Source: Lepidodermella squamata (Eukaryota; Gastrotricha). Taken from it: a stretch of 64,000 nucleotides of DNA. Within the stretch, counting starts at the first letter, position 1, and the number at the start of each line of letters is the position of its first letter. The DNA lies in contig JBLDXI010000054.1 in NCBI GenBank assembly GCA_047495785.1, positions 2,976,001-3,040,000 of the forward strand. Reading direction: 5' to 3'. Below, piece by piece: positions 34,601 to 45,271 of the stretch. The notes beneath the pieces were generated by a model. The model did not search any database. It saw only the letters and a program-made list of their open reading frames with translations, and was not told the DNA's origin. Position numbers and translations under genes: made by a program.

Positions 34601-37178
34601 GATCCTACTTCGTACACTGTTTTAATGAAATTCAGTGGATAAGCTTTATTTTCTCTTCGTGCTTTGCTGATTTTCTTTCTACTTTCTACGCTTTCTGATT
34701 CAGATACCTCTGGAGACCCTCTACAATCAGGTCTGGGAGGCTTGCACGAGCTCAGAAGAATCGAAAGTGGTTTCCGAGCTAATAAACCACATTGACGCGA
34801 CCACCGGCCACTGCTTCAATGCAAACTGGCGGAATTCGAATAATTACTCATCTACCTGCGGTTGTCCATCGACAAACAGCACATTATTCAGTCGAGCAGT
34901 GGCATGTACGAAAGGCTCAACTCTTAACAGAGAACGTCTGGCAATCGTTAAGATGCTGCTCGATCGCGGGGCTGATGTCGATGCTGTTGAGAATTTGAAT
35001 GCTACAACGCCGCTGATGTGGGCAGCGGGAAATGGTCACGCTGAAATTGTACGATTGCTGCTGCAGTACGGTGCCAGCGTTAATGCGAAAAGCAAACCTG
35101 GGTTTACGCCTCTCATGTTCGCAGCTTCGAACGGTAAAGAAGGGGCCACTCGTTTGTTGCTTGAAAGCGGCGCTGACGTTAATGCTAAGGACGGAAACGG
35201 CTGGACATCACTAATGTGCGCAACTTCTTACGGCTACCCTGAAGTCGTAAAAGTGTTATTGGACAAGGACGCTGATGTTGAGGCGAAAAACAACAACGGT
35301 TGGACACCATTGATGGATGCAGCGGCGAAAGGCCACATCGAAGTCATGCGATTGCTCATCAAAAATAATGCACAATTGAATGCACAGAAAAACGACGGTG
35401 CAACCGCATTATACGTCGTGGCTTCTGCAAATTTACCTAACGCCGCTCAGGAGCTGCTTGAGGGCGGAGCTGATGTCAATAAACCATCTAGCACTGGCTG
35501 GACGCCGTTAATGGCTGCATCTGGGAAAGGCAACATCGACGTGTTGCGATTATTGATCAAGCACAAGGCTCAGTTGGACTTTCAGAAAGATGACGGCGTT
35601 ACGGCTCTGAGAGTTGCTGTATCCAATAATCAGTCAAGAGCTACGCAGTTGCTGCTTGAAAGCGGGGCTGATGTCAATATACCAGCCAACACTAGCTGGA
35701 CGCCGTTGATGGCTGCAGCTGAAAAAGGCTACTCGGAAATTCTGCAATTGCTAATCAAGTACAACGCCCTGCTGAATGCTCAAAACAACGATGGGTCTAC
35801 GGCTTTGGTCATTGCCGCATATAGCGGGCAAGCAGGAGCGACGCAGGTCTTGCTTGAAGGCGGAGCTGGCGTTGAGACACCTGACAAAAATGGCAAGACA
35901 CCACTAATGAGCGCAACTTTTTACGGCTACCCTGAAGTCGTAAAAGTGTTATTGGACAAGGACGCTGATGTCGAGGCGAAAAACAACAACGGTTGGACAG
36001 CATTGATGCTTGCATCTTCATCAGACAAGGATGGCATTATGCGACTATTAATCAATCGCAACGCTCGATTGGACACTCAAAACACCGTGGGAGCAACTGC
36101 CTTGGACTTGGCTGCCGTCAACGGGCGTGCTAATGCAACCAAGTTGTTGATCTCAAGTGGAGCTGACATCAATAAACCAGACAACAATGGCTGGACACCA
36201 TTGATGGATGCAGCGGCGAAAGGCCACATCGAAGTCATGCGATTGCTCATCAAAAATAATGCACAATTGAATGCACAGAAAAACGACGGTGCAACCGCAT
36301 TATATGTCGTGGCTTCTGCAAATTTACCTAACGCCGCTCAGGAGCTGCTTGAGGGCGGAGCTGATGTCAATAAACCATCTAGCACTGGCTGGACGCCGTT
36401 AATGGCTGCATCTGGGAAAGGCAACATCGACGTGTTGCGATTATTGATCAAGCACAAGGCTCAGTTGGACTTTCAGAAAGATGACGGCGTTACGGCTCTG
36501 AGAGTTGCTGTATCCAATAATCAGTCAAGAGCTACGCAGTTGCTGCTTGAAAGCGGGGCTGATGTCAATAAGCCGGATAAAACGGGATGGACGCCCTTGA
36601 TGGATGCATCGGCCAAAGGCTACGTCGAAATAATGCGCTTGCTGATCAAGAAAAATGCGCTACTGAACATTCAAAAGCGCGATGGCTTCACTGCGTTGAT
36701 CATAGCTGCTTCAAAAAAGATGTCCAATGCGACGCAGTTGCTGATCGAAAGCGGCGCTCTTGTCGAAACTCGTGCAAGCAATGGCCGGAAAGCGCTAATG
36801 GAGGCCGCCGCAGTTGGTTGCGCAGAATGTGTCACACTTCTGATGAGAGGCAAAGCTGTTATCGATGCCGCTAATAATGCAGATGGGACAGCACTGTTGT
36901 TGGCCGCTCGCTTTGGCAACGTCGACATCGTTCGGATGCTCGCTGATGTTGGTGCGAACAGAAATGCTGTAGACTCGAATGGGAAAACAGCGCTGATTAC
37001 CGCTGCAGAAACTGGCAAGATTGAAGTCGTGCGGTTGTTACTAGAACGCGGCGTGAATGTAAATATTGTGACGCGTCTTGGCGAAACGGCACTGGACATG
37101 GCGGTGTGCCAAAACCATCAAGCAATTGCAAAGCTGCTGATTCGTTATCGTGCTCATCGAAATCGAATGTTATGCTGA
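28633..37178 (+). CDS. Predicted secreted ankyrin-sushi-ankyrin protein
   Basis: Nine exons: 28633-30913, 31594-31992, 32508-32690, 32750-33139, 33191-33382, 33432-33623, 33679-33873, 33993-34183 and 34704-37178. They sum to 6498 nt (2165 aa) with phases agreeing at all eight junctions. Residues 1-17 are a signal peptide and no later membrane span is visible. Residues about 95-755 carry ankyrin repeats (NTNGDTPLHLAARFG and on). Residues about 765-1341 carry nine sushi/CCP domains with C...C...G.W....C endings; the first is degenerate. Residues about 1410-2155 carry about 22 ankyrin repeats of 33 aa. I know of no named family with this order. The function is unknown; extracellular binding is inferred from the parts. 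A wrong join at the two longer introns (after exons 1 and 8) is the main risk. Confidence 0.82.
32009..32473. mobile_element. TA-flanked non-autonomous element in intron 2 of the ANK-CCP gene
   Basis: Ends TACCGTATTTTATTGAATAG and its reverse complement (32444-32473). The interior repeats AATAATAGCC units. No coding capacity. Same terminal TACCGTATTTTA as the element at 38986. The outer TA may be the target duplication, as in Tc1/mariner-type insertion. Confidence 0.85.
34309..34336. repeat. Perfect 28-bp palindrome in intron 8
   Basis: CCTGTTCGGACAGG followed by its exact reverse complement, with a further partial copy just upstream (34299-34310). Possible remnant of a small element. Confidence 0.75.
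35301..35679 (+). repeat. Intragenic ankyrin duplication, copy 1
   Basis: 379 bp nearly identical to 36192-36570; the spacing of 891 nt equals 297 aa, nine 33-residue ankyrin units. I saw only isolated differences such as TAC/TAT at 35415/36306. Confidence 0.9.
36192..36570 (+). repeat. Intragenic ankyrin duplication, copy 2
   Basis: Partner of 35301-35679. A second, shorter repeat pair (about 35229-35301 and 35922-35994) has a spacing of 693 nt, exactly seven units. Confidence 0.9.
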
Positions 37179-37353
37179 CGAATTTCTTCTCCTGATCATC
37201 AAGACCTGTAATGATACAACTGTTCGAAATGTAGATTCTTGTTTTTCAAAATTGCGACCAATTATGACATTTTTGGCAACCGTCGTTTGTTTTTAACGAC
37301 GCTAGCCGCTCTATACGATCTGTAAATGTGGTTTAACATCAATTTGAAGTTCG

Positions 37354-37359
37354 AATAAA
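37354..37359 (+). terminator. Polyadenylation signal of the ANK-CCP gene
   Basis: AATAAA 176 bases after the stop codon, followed by a T/G-rich stretch. Confidence 0.55.
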
Positions 37360-38985
37360 ACTGTTTCGTGTAAAATCGTGGGACAATTTTGAAATTAAGT
37401 GTTAGCTGCGATTAAAATCAAAGATAATTACCTATTCCTGTTCCTGTCAGGGAAATGAGACTTGGCCAGGCACTACTCTATTCTAATTTATTACGAATGA
37501 ATCGAACATTGAGGATCTGCCATTCATGGCCTTTAATATCATAGAGAAATAACTGAAGCGAACATGCCATTGCCTAACTGATAATCATATGATATCACAA
37601 GCTAGTTAGTTCTTATTCGATGGCGGGATGCCAGCCGGCAGATCCTTACGGTTCCATACAAATGATTGGCTCCATGCATTACACTGCTTACACTACATTT
37701 TACAGCAAAGGTATGAGATGAAAGCAATAGTAAAAGCAAAAAAAACATAGGAGCAGTTACGAACCATTAGGTCGTAGGGCTATTGGTGCTTAAGTATAAA
37801 CGCAAATGAGTTTCACGTCTGAAGTCCACAAGTCTTCAAAATAGGCATATCTCTTCCTTTAAGGATCAATACACCGCCGACATGTCGTTGCAATCGCGAT
37901 GCTGTGAGCCATCTTCACAGTCGCACAGCGTAACACCGCTTCAGATTCGTGCAGCCGTACAGATCTTTACAGATTTTACAGATTTCTTTACAGATCTTTA
38001 CAGCCGTACAGATTTGAGAAATAGCCTCATCAAAATACAAGGATGCGGCTGAAAAGGACATGCCCTGCGAACAATCTGGACCAGTTTTCCACCAGTTGAA
38101 GCCAGAGCAGTTGCCAAGCTGTTTGCAATAAGTAGGCGTCGCTTGAACAACCTGTCGAACCGCACAGCTCTAACAGGTATTTTGCGATCAGACTAAATCG
38201 TAGATCTACGTCACATGCAAATCGTGGGTAAGGATAGAGGCAGGAAGCTTACGTCTGTTGGAAAGCGAGCCAGTCCAGTCTGTTCTGCAGGAACAGACAT
38301 TAGTGGCTACGCATGCTCCCTTTTAGCGCCGCTAGGATTGCATAGTGCATATGAAGGTCTATCGTTAGGTATGATACGCTTGAGATTCATTTTCAGATTT
38401 GAGATTCTAGTGTAGTGAAGACTAGAAATTCGAAAACCATATTTAGGGGAAATCTAGTGCTGGAGTCTCCAGTGTTGTAACCCTAAATTTGACGTGCTCA
38501 CTTGGCACACGCATTGTTCTCTTGTATACGGTAAACATTTCACTGTAATTTAGCGTTGACTTGGGCATATCTGTTGGACCATTGTAATACCTGTTTTCTT
38601 GAACTCTGTGAAGGTCGAAAATCTCTCGCTTTTTGTGGAACCATGCATCGGTCGCACTCGTAGGCCGAAAGCCGTTGTCGAAAGCATTCTTCGGAACCGT
38701 AGCCCTCCTAGATGACAGGTTTCCCTGGAACCTAGAAGAACTGGGTACTGAGTACATTTTCTTTACTACAAGAAGTATCGCTGGCGCATTCCTAGTTACC
38801 ATCCAATAAAATGTTATGTCGCATCGTTAGCGGCCTCGTCGAAAGAATTACGCATTTTTTTTTTTAAATGAGTGAATTTGGTGGGAGTTTCGAAGAAAAT
38901 AAAGGATGAATCGATGGACCTAATCAAGTTTTGTCCCTAATCAACTCGGGAGGGATTTACAGCCGTGATAGTCATGGTTCCCTAT
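37360..38985. other. Intergenic, no gene; paralogous block at its right end
   Basis: Near 37968-38015 there are repeated TTTACAGAT units. From about 38460 the sequence resembles 25980-26480, the flank of tRNA-Arg(CCT). No supported coding frame. Confidence 0.55.
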
Positions 38986-39437
38986 TACCGTATTTTACGA
39001 ATTATTAGGCAGGACCCAATTATAGGGCAGAACCGGAATAAAGGGCGGAGGGTAATGGTCATTTGAAACAATAAAGGGCAGAACCGTATTAATAGGCAGG
39101 GCCTTGTATGAAGTGGCTTACATGAGCGCCTGCTGAGTGAGTGGTTAGAGTTGGATAGGTTGAGATTTTTCGTCGGTAAGTGCACAAATCGCCCTTTATC
39201 CACATTAATCCTCTTGAGCAAACACTTTACGCGTGTAGTCACAGGTGGAAGGCAGTAGCTATAGTGGTTATTCGGCGGATTTAACTGTTGATCTAGGTAC
39301 TCTTCAGGTGACTGATTAGGTTCGAAAAAATAAAGGGCAGAGCCGAAATAAAAGGCAGACCCTAAATACAGGGCAGGACTTGAACCTCGTTTGAAAAAAA
39401 ATACAGGGCAGGGTCTTATAATTAGTAAAATACGGTA
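38986..39437. mobile_element. TA-flanked non-autonomous element with AGGGCAG repeats
   Basis: Inverted ends TACCGTATTTTAC; interior made of repeated AATAAAGGGCAGAACCG-like units on both sides of a short spacer. Related at its ends to the element at 32009-32473. No coding capacity. Confidence 0.85.
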
Positions 39438-39568
39438 GTACAGTGCACGACCAAAATGTTACACGCCGGAGTCTTACTACTAGTGTCTAGCTAACGATCG
39501 ATTGACCAATCAGCCTGCCCTTTGTAGTTGTTACAGAGTGCATTGTTTTCGGTTCCCGAACGCAAGCA

Positions 39569-39640
39569 GCCCTTGTGGCCTAATGGCAAGGCGTCGGCCT
39601 CCTAAGCCGAAGATTGCGGGTTCGAGTCCCGCCGGGGGTG
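39569..39640 (+). tRNA. tRNA-Arg (CCT)
   Basis: Same body as the gene at 26629, with similar flanks, so the two are products of block duplication. Confidence 0.93.
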
Positions 39641-39711
39641 CAATATTTTTGCGAGTTCCACCAGTATTACAGCACAGGTTGACATTGCTTCCAGCTCCTA
39701 ACTAAATATTA

Positions 39712-41576
39712 CAGTGCTCCCTCGATAAAAGCACTGGGTCGGGAGCCAGACCCGGTCTTTAAACAAGGGAAAGCTATAACGAGGGCTGTAATTGAATGCA
39801 GGAGCTAAAAATAGACCGTTGCTACGTCTTAAGACAGTTGCCATGGCAACGCGCTGAAAGAGACGGACACGGATTATGTGTAATTCAAAATTTTGTTAAG
39901 GCGACTTTGATTTGACTGGTTAGCCATTGCTTTTAACTCTGATCTTCATCCTGCCTGGGGTTAACGAACTCGCAATTGAAACGGAACCTGGAATCTCAGT
40001 GTTTCAATTTACTTCAAACAAGCACATCTCGTCCAATTAAAATAATAAAAAAATGCATTCAAAATAAAACAAATTCCACCATCTTTTTCCAGTAGCCTGA
40101 AATCACTATTCATATATTTCTCTGGAAAAATCACAAGCAAATTTAGCGCAAAATGCTCTATAATACGGAGTGTTCAATTCAGAAGTCACGCTTCGCCCAA
40201 AATTCGTAGAGTTATTCAAAAAATGACTATTATAAATTGTGAAAAAATTAAGACGAAATACGGATTTTCGATTATTTTTACGCAGTTAGGCTTGCTCTTT
40301 CTTTCTTGAATTTTTTCGAATTGATGGCAAATTAATGAGCGATCCCGGATCTCGTGATTTCAAGGCATAAGACGCGTGCTTCCGCCAAGAGGAAACACCG
40401 ATTCGATGGGTGTTTCGATTGAATCGAATGAATTAACTTTTCAGGCGGGGTCTGATTTCCATTCGACTGGCTATAATTGAGATCAGAGCAAGTGAACAAA
40501 TCGGCCAGAAGCTCCCGCCGCCCCTCCTCGGGATGTTGCGATTTTCAAAGTCAAAATCTAATTATCAAAAACTACGAAAAAACTGAGAAAATTACCAGGG
40601 CATTGAGTAATGAACTCGTGAAGCCAGTTTCATGTTAGATCAGGCCTATCAAGTACCGAAATCGGGTAATAATTCCAATAACTCCAACTCAAGGGGATGA
40701 AATCGGTCTCATGATGAATGAGCAAATGAGAATAAATTCATGTATCCAAATTTAATTGGATCTGAAAAGAAGGACTTGATTCTTCCTGATTACGCAACAC
40801 AGCTGGGAAATAAATTTGAAAAACTGAAAAAACTCCTCATTTAGAGTGGAAAATTCAAGAATTTTCGACCAGGAAAACCTGAATTTTTAGTGATTTCCTA
40901 TTAGGCTCACGGTTTATTCCAGCGGGGTTCATTCAAAGATGGCGAAATAACTTCAGAAATTATAAAAAATACCATGAAGTTGTATAGGTTTTCCTAAAAA
41001 AAAATGCTGATTCATGCTAATAAAGCTGATAAATATAAAGAGATTTTCTAGCAGGGAAAACTGCTAAATATGAAAAATCAGGGCAATTCAATGGGTCTAT
41101 TGGTTGATTAGCAATTAACGTCATGAAAAATCTGCAAATCAAGAAGGTTGAAGATAGACGGGAATTTTTATAGTTGTTGAAATTAATCATTTTTTCCTGA
41201 TGAACTGGCGTAATTTCTGGTAAAATTTCAACTAAAAAACAGGACGACTCGCAGCACGACGTGAGTGGCAGCTAATCAACACACTCTGTTGCATAATCAA
41301 AGTCATTTCAAAACCATAAGAACAGCTTGATGCACTGATGATCTCCTTCAACTCGTTTTAACTGAACGTAAAATAACTGGATCTCTCAAAACCACGGCAA
41401 CGGGCTGCTAGGTTTCTAGGAACGCTAATTTTTCACACTTAATTTTTTTAATTCATCAGAAAATTATTATTTGTTTGATTAAAAATTTACAACTAATTTA
41501 TTTAGCAGGGTCCAAAATTACGGTCTACAAACGAGGGAGTTCTTTTAAGGAGGGTGCCACTAACGAGGGAGCACTG
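39712..41576. mobile_element. Non-autonomous pogo/Tigger-like DNA element
   Basis: Inverted ends CAGTGCTCCCTCG flanked by TA on both sides (39710-39711 and 41577-41578). 1865 bp, AT-rich, no transposase frame. CAGTG...CCTCG ends with TA duplication resemble the pogo/Tigger branch of Tc1/mariner (family-level inference). The part from 40415 is copied at 50876-52037 by the tandem duplication. Confidence 0.8.
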
Positions 41577-41613
41577 TATTGTTTTAGACCCTAACTAAAA
41601 ATTATTGTTTTAA

Positions 41614-41738
41614 GTCTTTCGCTTCTCTCTGAAGGAGAAGCCTAAGAAATCGCCCGAAGGCTCATTGAATGTTCCCACGCACGGAAATCTTTAGTAAAAG
41701 GCGAAAGATTTTTACGTTTTGCGCGGAAACCAGAGTAC
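41614..41738 (-). ncRNA. U5: U5 spliceosomal RNA gene, copy 3
   Basis: Full-length 125-nt U5 with intact loop, Sm-like site and 3' hairpin, and the conserved upstream block at about 41755-41815. Good candidate for an expressed copy. Confidence 0.88.
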
Positions 41739-41815
41739 TCACCATTAGATTAAAATTTCAGCCCGTTTTAAGGTGGAATCCACATAGGACATCCTACTTA
41801 TTAGCATATTCGCAA

Positions 41816-42349
41816 AACTTGAGAAAAATACAATGCCACCAAAAAGTGATACTGGATACTACAAATGTTATGACGAGAATTTACAACCAAAGTCTGGCGT
41901 AACCTTCTAAGCCTCGTTTGTGTTCGGGTTTTTTAATTGTTTGGGCCCATTTCGAGCCGCGATTGAACTATTGGAGCAGAAAGAGCCAAAAATGAAGAGC
42001 AGGAGGAAGAAGGATGCATTGTGAGAAGAAGAAGCAGAATTTGAAATGCGTCTGCTAACGGCTGAAGGCGACGATTTTCTTTAACGAACGGAAAAGGAAT
42101 GGTAGTATAGTATAGTATGCCTTAGACGAATTCGCCGGTTGGCAAGTCTATTCGGAAATTCATACCGCATGCGGTGTTTCCAGATGAAGAGGCCTCCGTG
42201 ACAACTCGGGAGGTTAGTATTAGTACATCCGCAGTTTGATTTACTGGTATTTGATATTGGTATTTTAATATCTTGGATTTTACAAATTCCTCGCCCAACA
42301 ATCTCCGATCATTCCTTAATTTAATATTCGTATTAATTACTTGTAACAA
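41816..42349. other. Spacer between U5 and tRNA-Gly
   Basis: No gene seen. A short TATAG repeat at about 42106-42118. The small open frames are not conserved or recognisable. Confidence 0.5.
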
Positions 42350-42420
42350 GCGCCGCTAGTGTAACGGTATCATACAAGATTCCCATTCTTGTGACCCGGG
42401 TTCGACTCCCGGGCGGCGCA
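42350..42420 (+). tRNA. tRNA-Gly (CCC)
   Basis: Anticodon loop TTCCCAT between CAAGA and TCTTG; acceptor GCGCCGC/GCGGCGC; T-arm CCGGG TTCGACT CCCGG. Confidence 0.95.
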
Positions 42421-42503
42421 GAATCATTTTTACCATCGTTTTGCATAGATAAAAGCCTCTTTGAGCTCAAAATCTAGTATTATACTGTTTGAATTTTAAA
42501 GCA

Positions 42504-42575
42504 GCCCTCGTGGCCTAATGGCAAGGCGTTGGACTTCTAATTCAAAGATTGCGGGTTCGAGTCCCGCCGGGGGTG
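42504..42575 (+). tRNA. tRNA-Arg (TCT)
   Basis: Anticodon loop CTTCTAA between TTGGA and TTCAA; acceptor and T-arm nearly identical to the Arg(CCT) genes, so it probably arose from the same ancestor. Confidence 0.93.
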
Positions 42576-43013
42576 CAATATTTTTTGAGTTGGCTATTGT
42601 AGGATATTCCTAGTGACTGAGGAAAGATCAGGTTAAGTGCTGAAGGTTCTAGTTATTTACTCGAGGCACTCGTCCCGTTTTAGAAAAGGTTGCAAAGCTC
42701 AACTGTAAAAAAGGGTTAGTTTACAATGGGTTAAGTATAGGTATAGTTAATAAACGTGAGTGGAAAGTTGCAATAGTCTGTAATGCCTCTATTCGCGATC
42801 GCTTTGTGACCTTGAAAGAAAGCACTCCAGATTTCTGGGTAATTACAGGCCATCAAACAGCGGTCCTGGAGTTCGGAACCCCTTATTAGAGCGCTCAAGA
42901 GCTATTCCATCAAAAACGTAGATCGAAGTTTAATACCATAGCTCGATGACATGATTTAATTCAAAACTATTTTCCGTGAAGTCACTTTCAGTTTCTGAAA
43001 GTAGTTGTTTTTG

Positions 43014-43137
43014 GTCTTTCGCTTCTCTCTGAAGGAGAAGCCCAAGAAATCGCCCGAAGGCTCATTGAATGTTCCCACGCAGGAAATCTTTAGTAAAAGG
43101 CGAAAGATTTGTTCGTTTTGCGCGGAAACCAGAGTAC
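43014..43137 (-). ncRNA. U5: U5 spliceosomal RNA copy 4, promoter-less
   Basis: U5 body intact except for one base lost beside the loop stem (43081). The upstream block is cut off right after GCCC (about 43163), where paralogous tRNA-flank sequence begins. Probably a pseudogene created by a rearrangement. Confidence 0.78.
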
Positions 43138-43342
43138 TCAACATTAGATTAAAATTTCTGCCCATAGTAAAAAAGTGGGTGGTTTTTCATCTCCGCTGGA
43201 AACTCAAAAGTTGAGGCAACTGATGAAACCTCTTCGGACGGCAACATTATGTTCGCAAAAATCTGAGTTACAAAAGTCACCATAGAGCTGTGGTCTTGGG
43301 AAAAACAGGGGGGAAATGGAAAAATTTCATAGCGAAAAATGT

Positions 43343-43415
43343 CGAGGCTGCCAGGAGTCGAACCTGGAATCTTCTGATCCGTAGTCAGACGCGTTGTCCA
43401 TTGCGCCACAACCCC
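43343..43415 (-). tRNA. tRNA-Arg (ACG)
   Basis: Same as the gene at 27733, with matching flanks on both sides. Confidence 0.94.
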
Positions 43416-43663
43416 GCTTTGGTAGTATAATTTCGAGAACGGCTCTTGATACCATCTATCAAATGGTAGTCATCACGCAATTGATAAAGCTCAAGTCCAG
43501 CATCCAGCGTGTCAGTTATCGCAAGCACGAAATGTGATCACCTGTAGTAATAACATGCTAAAACTACGGCTTTTTAATCAAACCATATGCTTTTTCATAT
43601 TCCAGCACGGTAATTGATTATGCTGGAACAAACAAGCATTTCAGGTTAACGCGCAGTCGAGCA

Positions 43664-43736
43664 GCCCGGTTAGCTCAGTCGGTAGAGCATGGGACTCTTA
43701 ATCCCAGGGTCGTGGGTTCGAGCCCCACATCGGGCG
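43664..43736 (+). tRNA. tRNA-Lys (CTT)
   Basis: Same body as the gene at 28047; the Arg(ACG)-Lys(CTT) pair is duplicated as a unit. Confidence 0.95.
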
Positions 43737-43862
43737 ATCACTTTTTTATCAACATGCATCATCAGCATGAAATAATGAAAAATTTATTCCACCGCATCTT
43801 CGTGCGAGGTCTGCTTGAAATTCTTCACTTAGTCGTGATAACTTTTCCTGCCTAAAGTGAGG

Positions 43863-43947
43863 TGAATATATTAATGAGATAGGTTTCCTACGTGGATTCC
43901 ACCTTAAAACGGGCCAACATTTAAAATTAACATATAGTACTCTGGTT
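43863..43947 (+). promoter_or_regulatory. Orphan U5 promoter with a truncated U5 5' end
   Basis: The upstream block (CGTGGATTCCACCTTAAAAC) is followed at normal spacing by AGTACTCTGGTT, the first bases of U5; the sequence then departs completely. It is a promoter left without its RNA. Confidence 0.78.
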
Positions 43948-44186
43948 AACTTAAGTGCGCGAGTAAACAAGATTAAGGAGGATTAATTTCCTTGAAAATG
44001 TCCTCGTCAAAGGCTCACTGCGGGTCGCGCGAGTGGACAAGGGCTCGCGACTACTAGCAAATTGCGCGATAACTAGGGCAAATTATGTCTAATATGAGCT
44101 ACTGTTACCCATGTAGAGAGCCTACGCGGCTCTAGACCGGAAGCGCCGTTCTTGCAAAAAAGCATGAAATATAGAGGTTTATTACA

Positions 44187-45271
44187 CTTTGATAGATAGA
44201 AAATTACACTTTGATGGCTGTGTAAATTACACTTTGATAAGTGGATGAATCATATTATTATTGTCGATTTTTTTTTCTTTTTTTCTGCTGCGCTGCTTTT
44301 CTCTTCGAGAAAATACGCTAAGTCAGAGATTTCAGCTGATAGCTGATCACTCAAACAACAAGACAATACTTTGCCCCCATTACCATGCGAGCGGAGCGAG
44401 CATGTAAGCCGGCCTCGGTAGTTTTTTATGTTGAGTCATAATGAAGTGTTGGTTTATTAGGTAAATTAGAAAAACAATTCCTCAGCCCGCAGGCTAAATA
44501 GGAGATTACCGGGCTGTTAGTGGCCCCTCAGTGTTAGCAAATTGAATATACACAGCTACGGCTCCGCGTATTAAGCGAGGTCGACAGAATGACAAATAAC
44601 TATAAATATACAGTGTTCATTATAATGTTAATACGGGAATACTTCCAAGCCAACGCCTCGGGCCGCCGCTTTGCGCGTGCCGCCACCCGAGGCCCAACCG
44701 CTGCCTGCATCGACGAAAATCTACAGATAGTCCATCAGCCACCAAAAGGAACCAACCACTCATCGCCTCGGGCCGCCGTTTGGTGCGTGCCGCCACCCGA
44801 GGCCCAACTGCTACCAGGATCGACGATCCGCAAACTAAGAACATGCCTTAAGGACCATGCCTCGGCATTACAATTCAATTTTAAAAAGTCTAAGATCTAG
44901 GACAAGAAAACAGAAAACATAGCCGGACTCGAACCGGGGCCTCTTGCGGCACATAACAAAATACGATTTAACCGGACCCGAACCGATTGCCTTTCACATA
45001 CATAGAGATTTTGAAAAGATAATTTGAAAAGACCTAGGGGACTAGAGAAAGAAATAAGATAGAAGAGAGGAACTGAGAGGGAACCTACAGCGCACAGATA
45101 GCATCTATCCGCCACTAGTCAGGAACCGGAAAGGTCCGGCCGCGCAGGGAGCGATGCTCTCATCGCCACCCGCAACGAACCTGCCCTCCCCGCGACAAGC
45201 TGCGCTCGGGTCGTTGCTTCCGTGGACCGCCACCCGCCGCTGGCTTTCCGCCTCTAACACCCGACAACAGC
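44187..45271 (-). other. LINE 3' untranslated region with tRNA T-arm-like motifs
   Basis: On the minus strand it holds CCGGTTCGAGTCCGG and GGTTCGGGTCCGG (near 44925-44985), which look like tRNA T-arms/B boxes; a near-duplicated GC-rich block (44655-44700 and 44760-44810); and a 3' tail of ATCAAAGTGTAAT units. Related copies occur at 54651-54902, 55440-55890 and 56613-57830. Confidence 0.8.

Noticed and set aside
36671-37099. 142-codon antisense frame in the ankyrin block
   Set aside because: Repeat-driven shadow of the 33-residue ankyrin codons.
37960-38020. TTTACAGAT repeats as a possible CRISPR-like array
   Set aside because: Units are short and irregular without unique spacers, in a clearly eukaryotic context.
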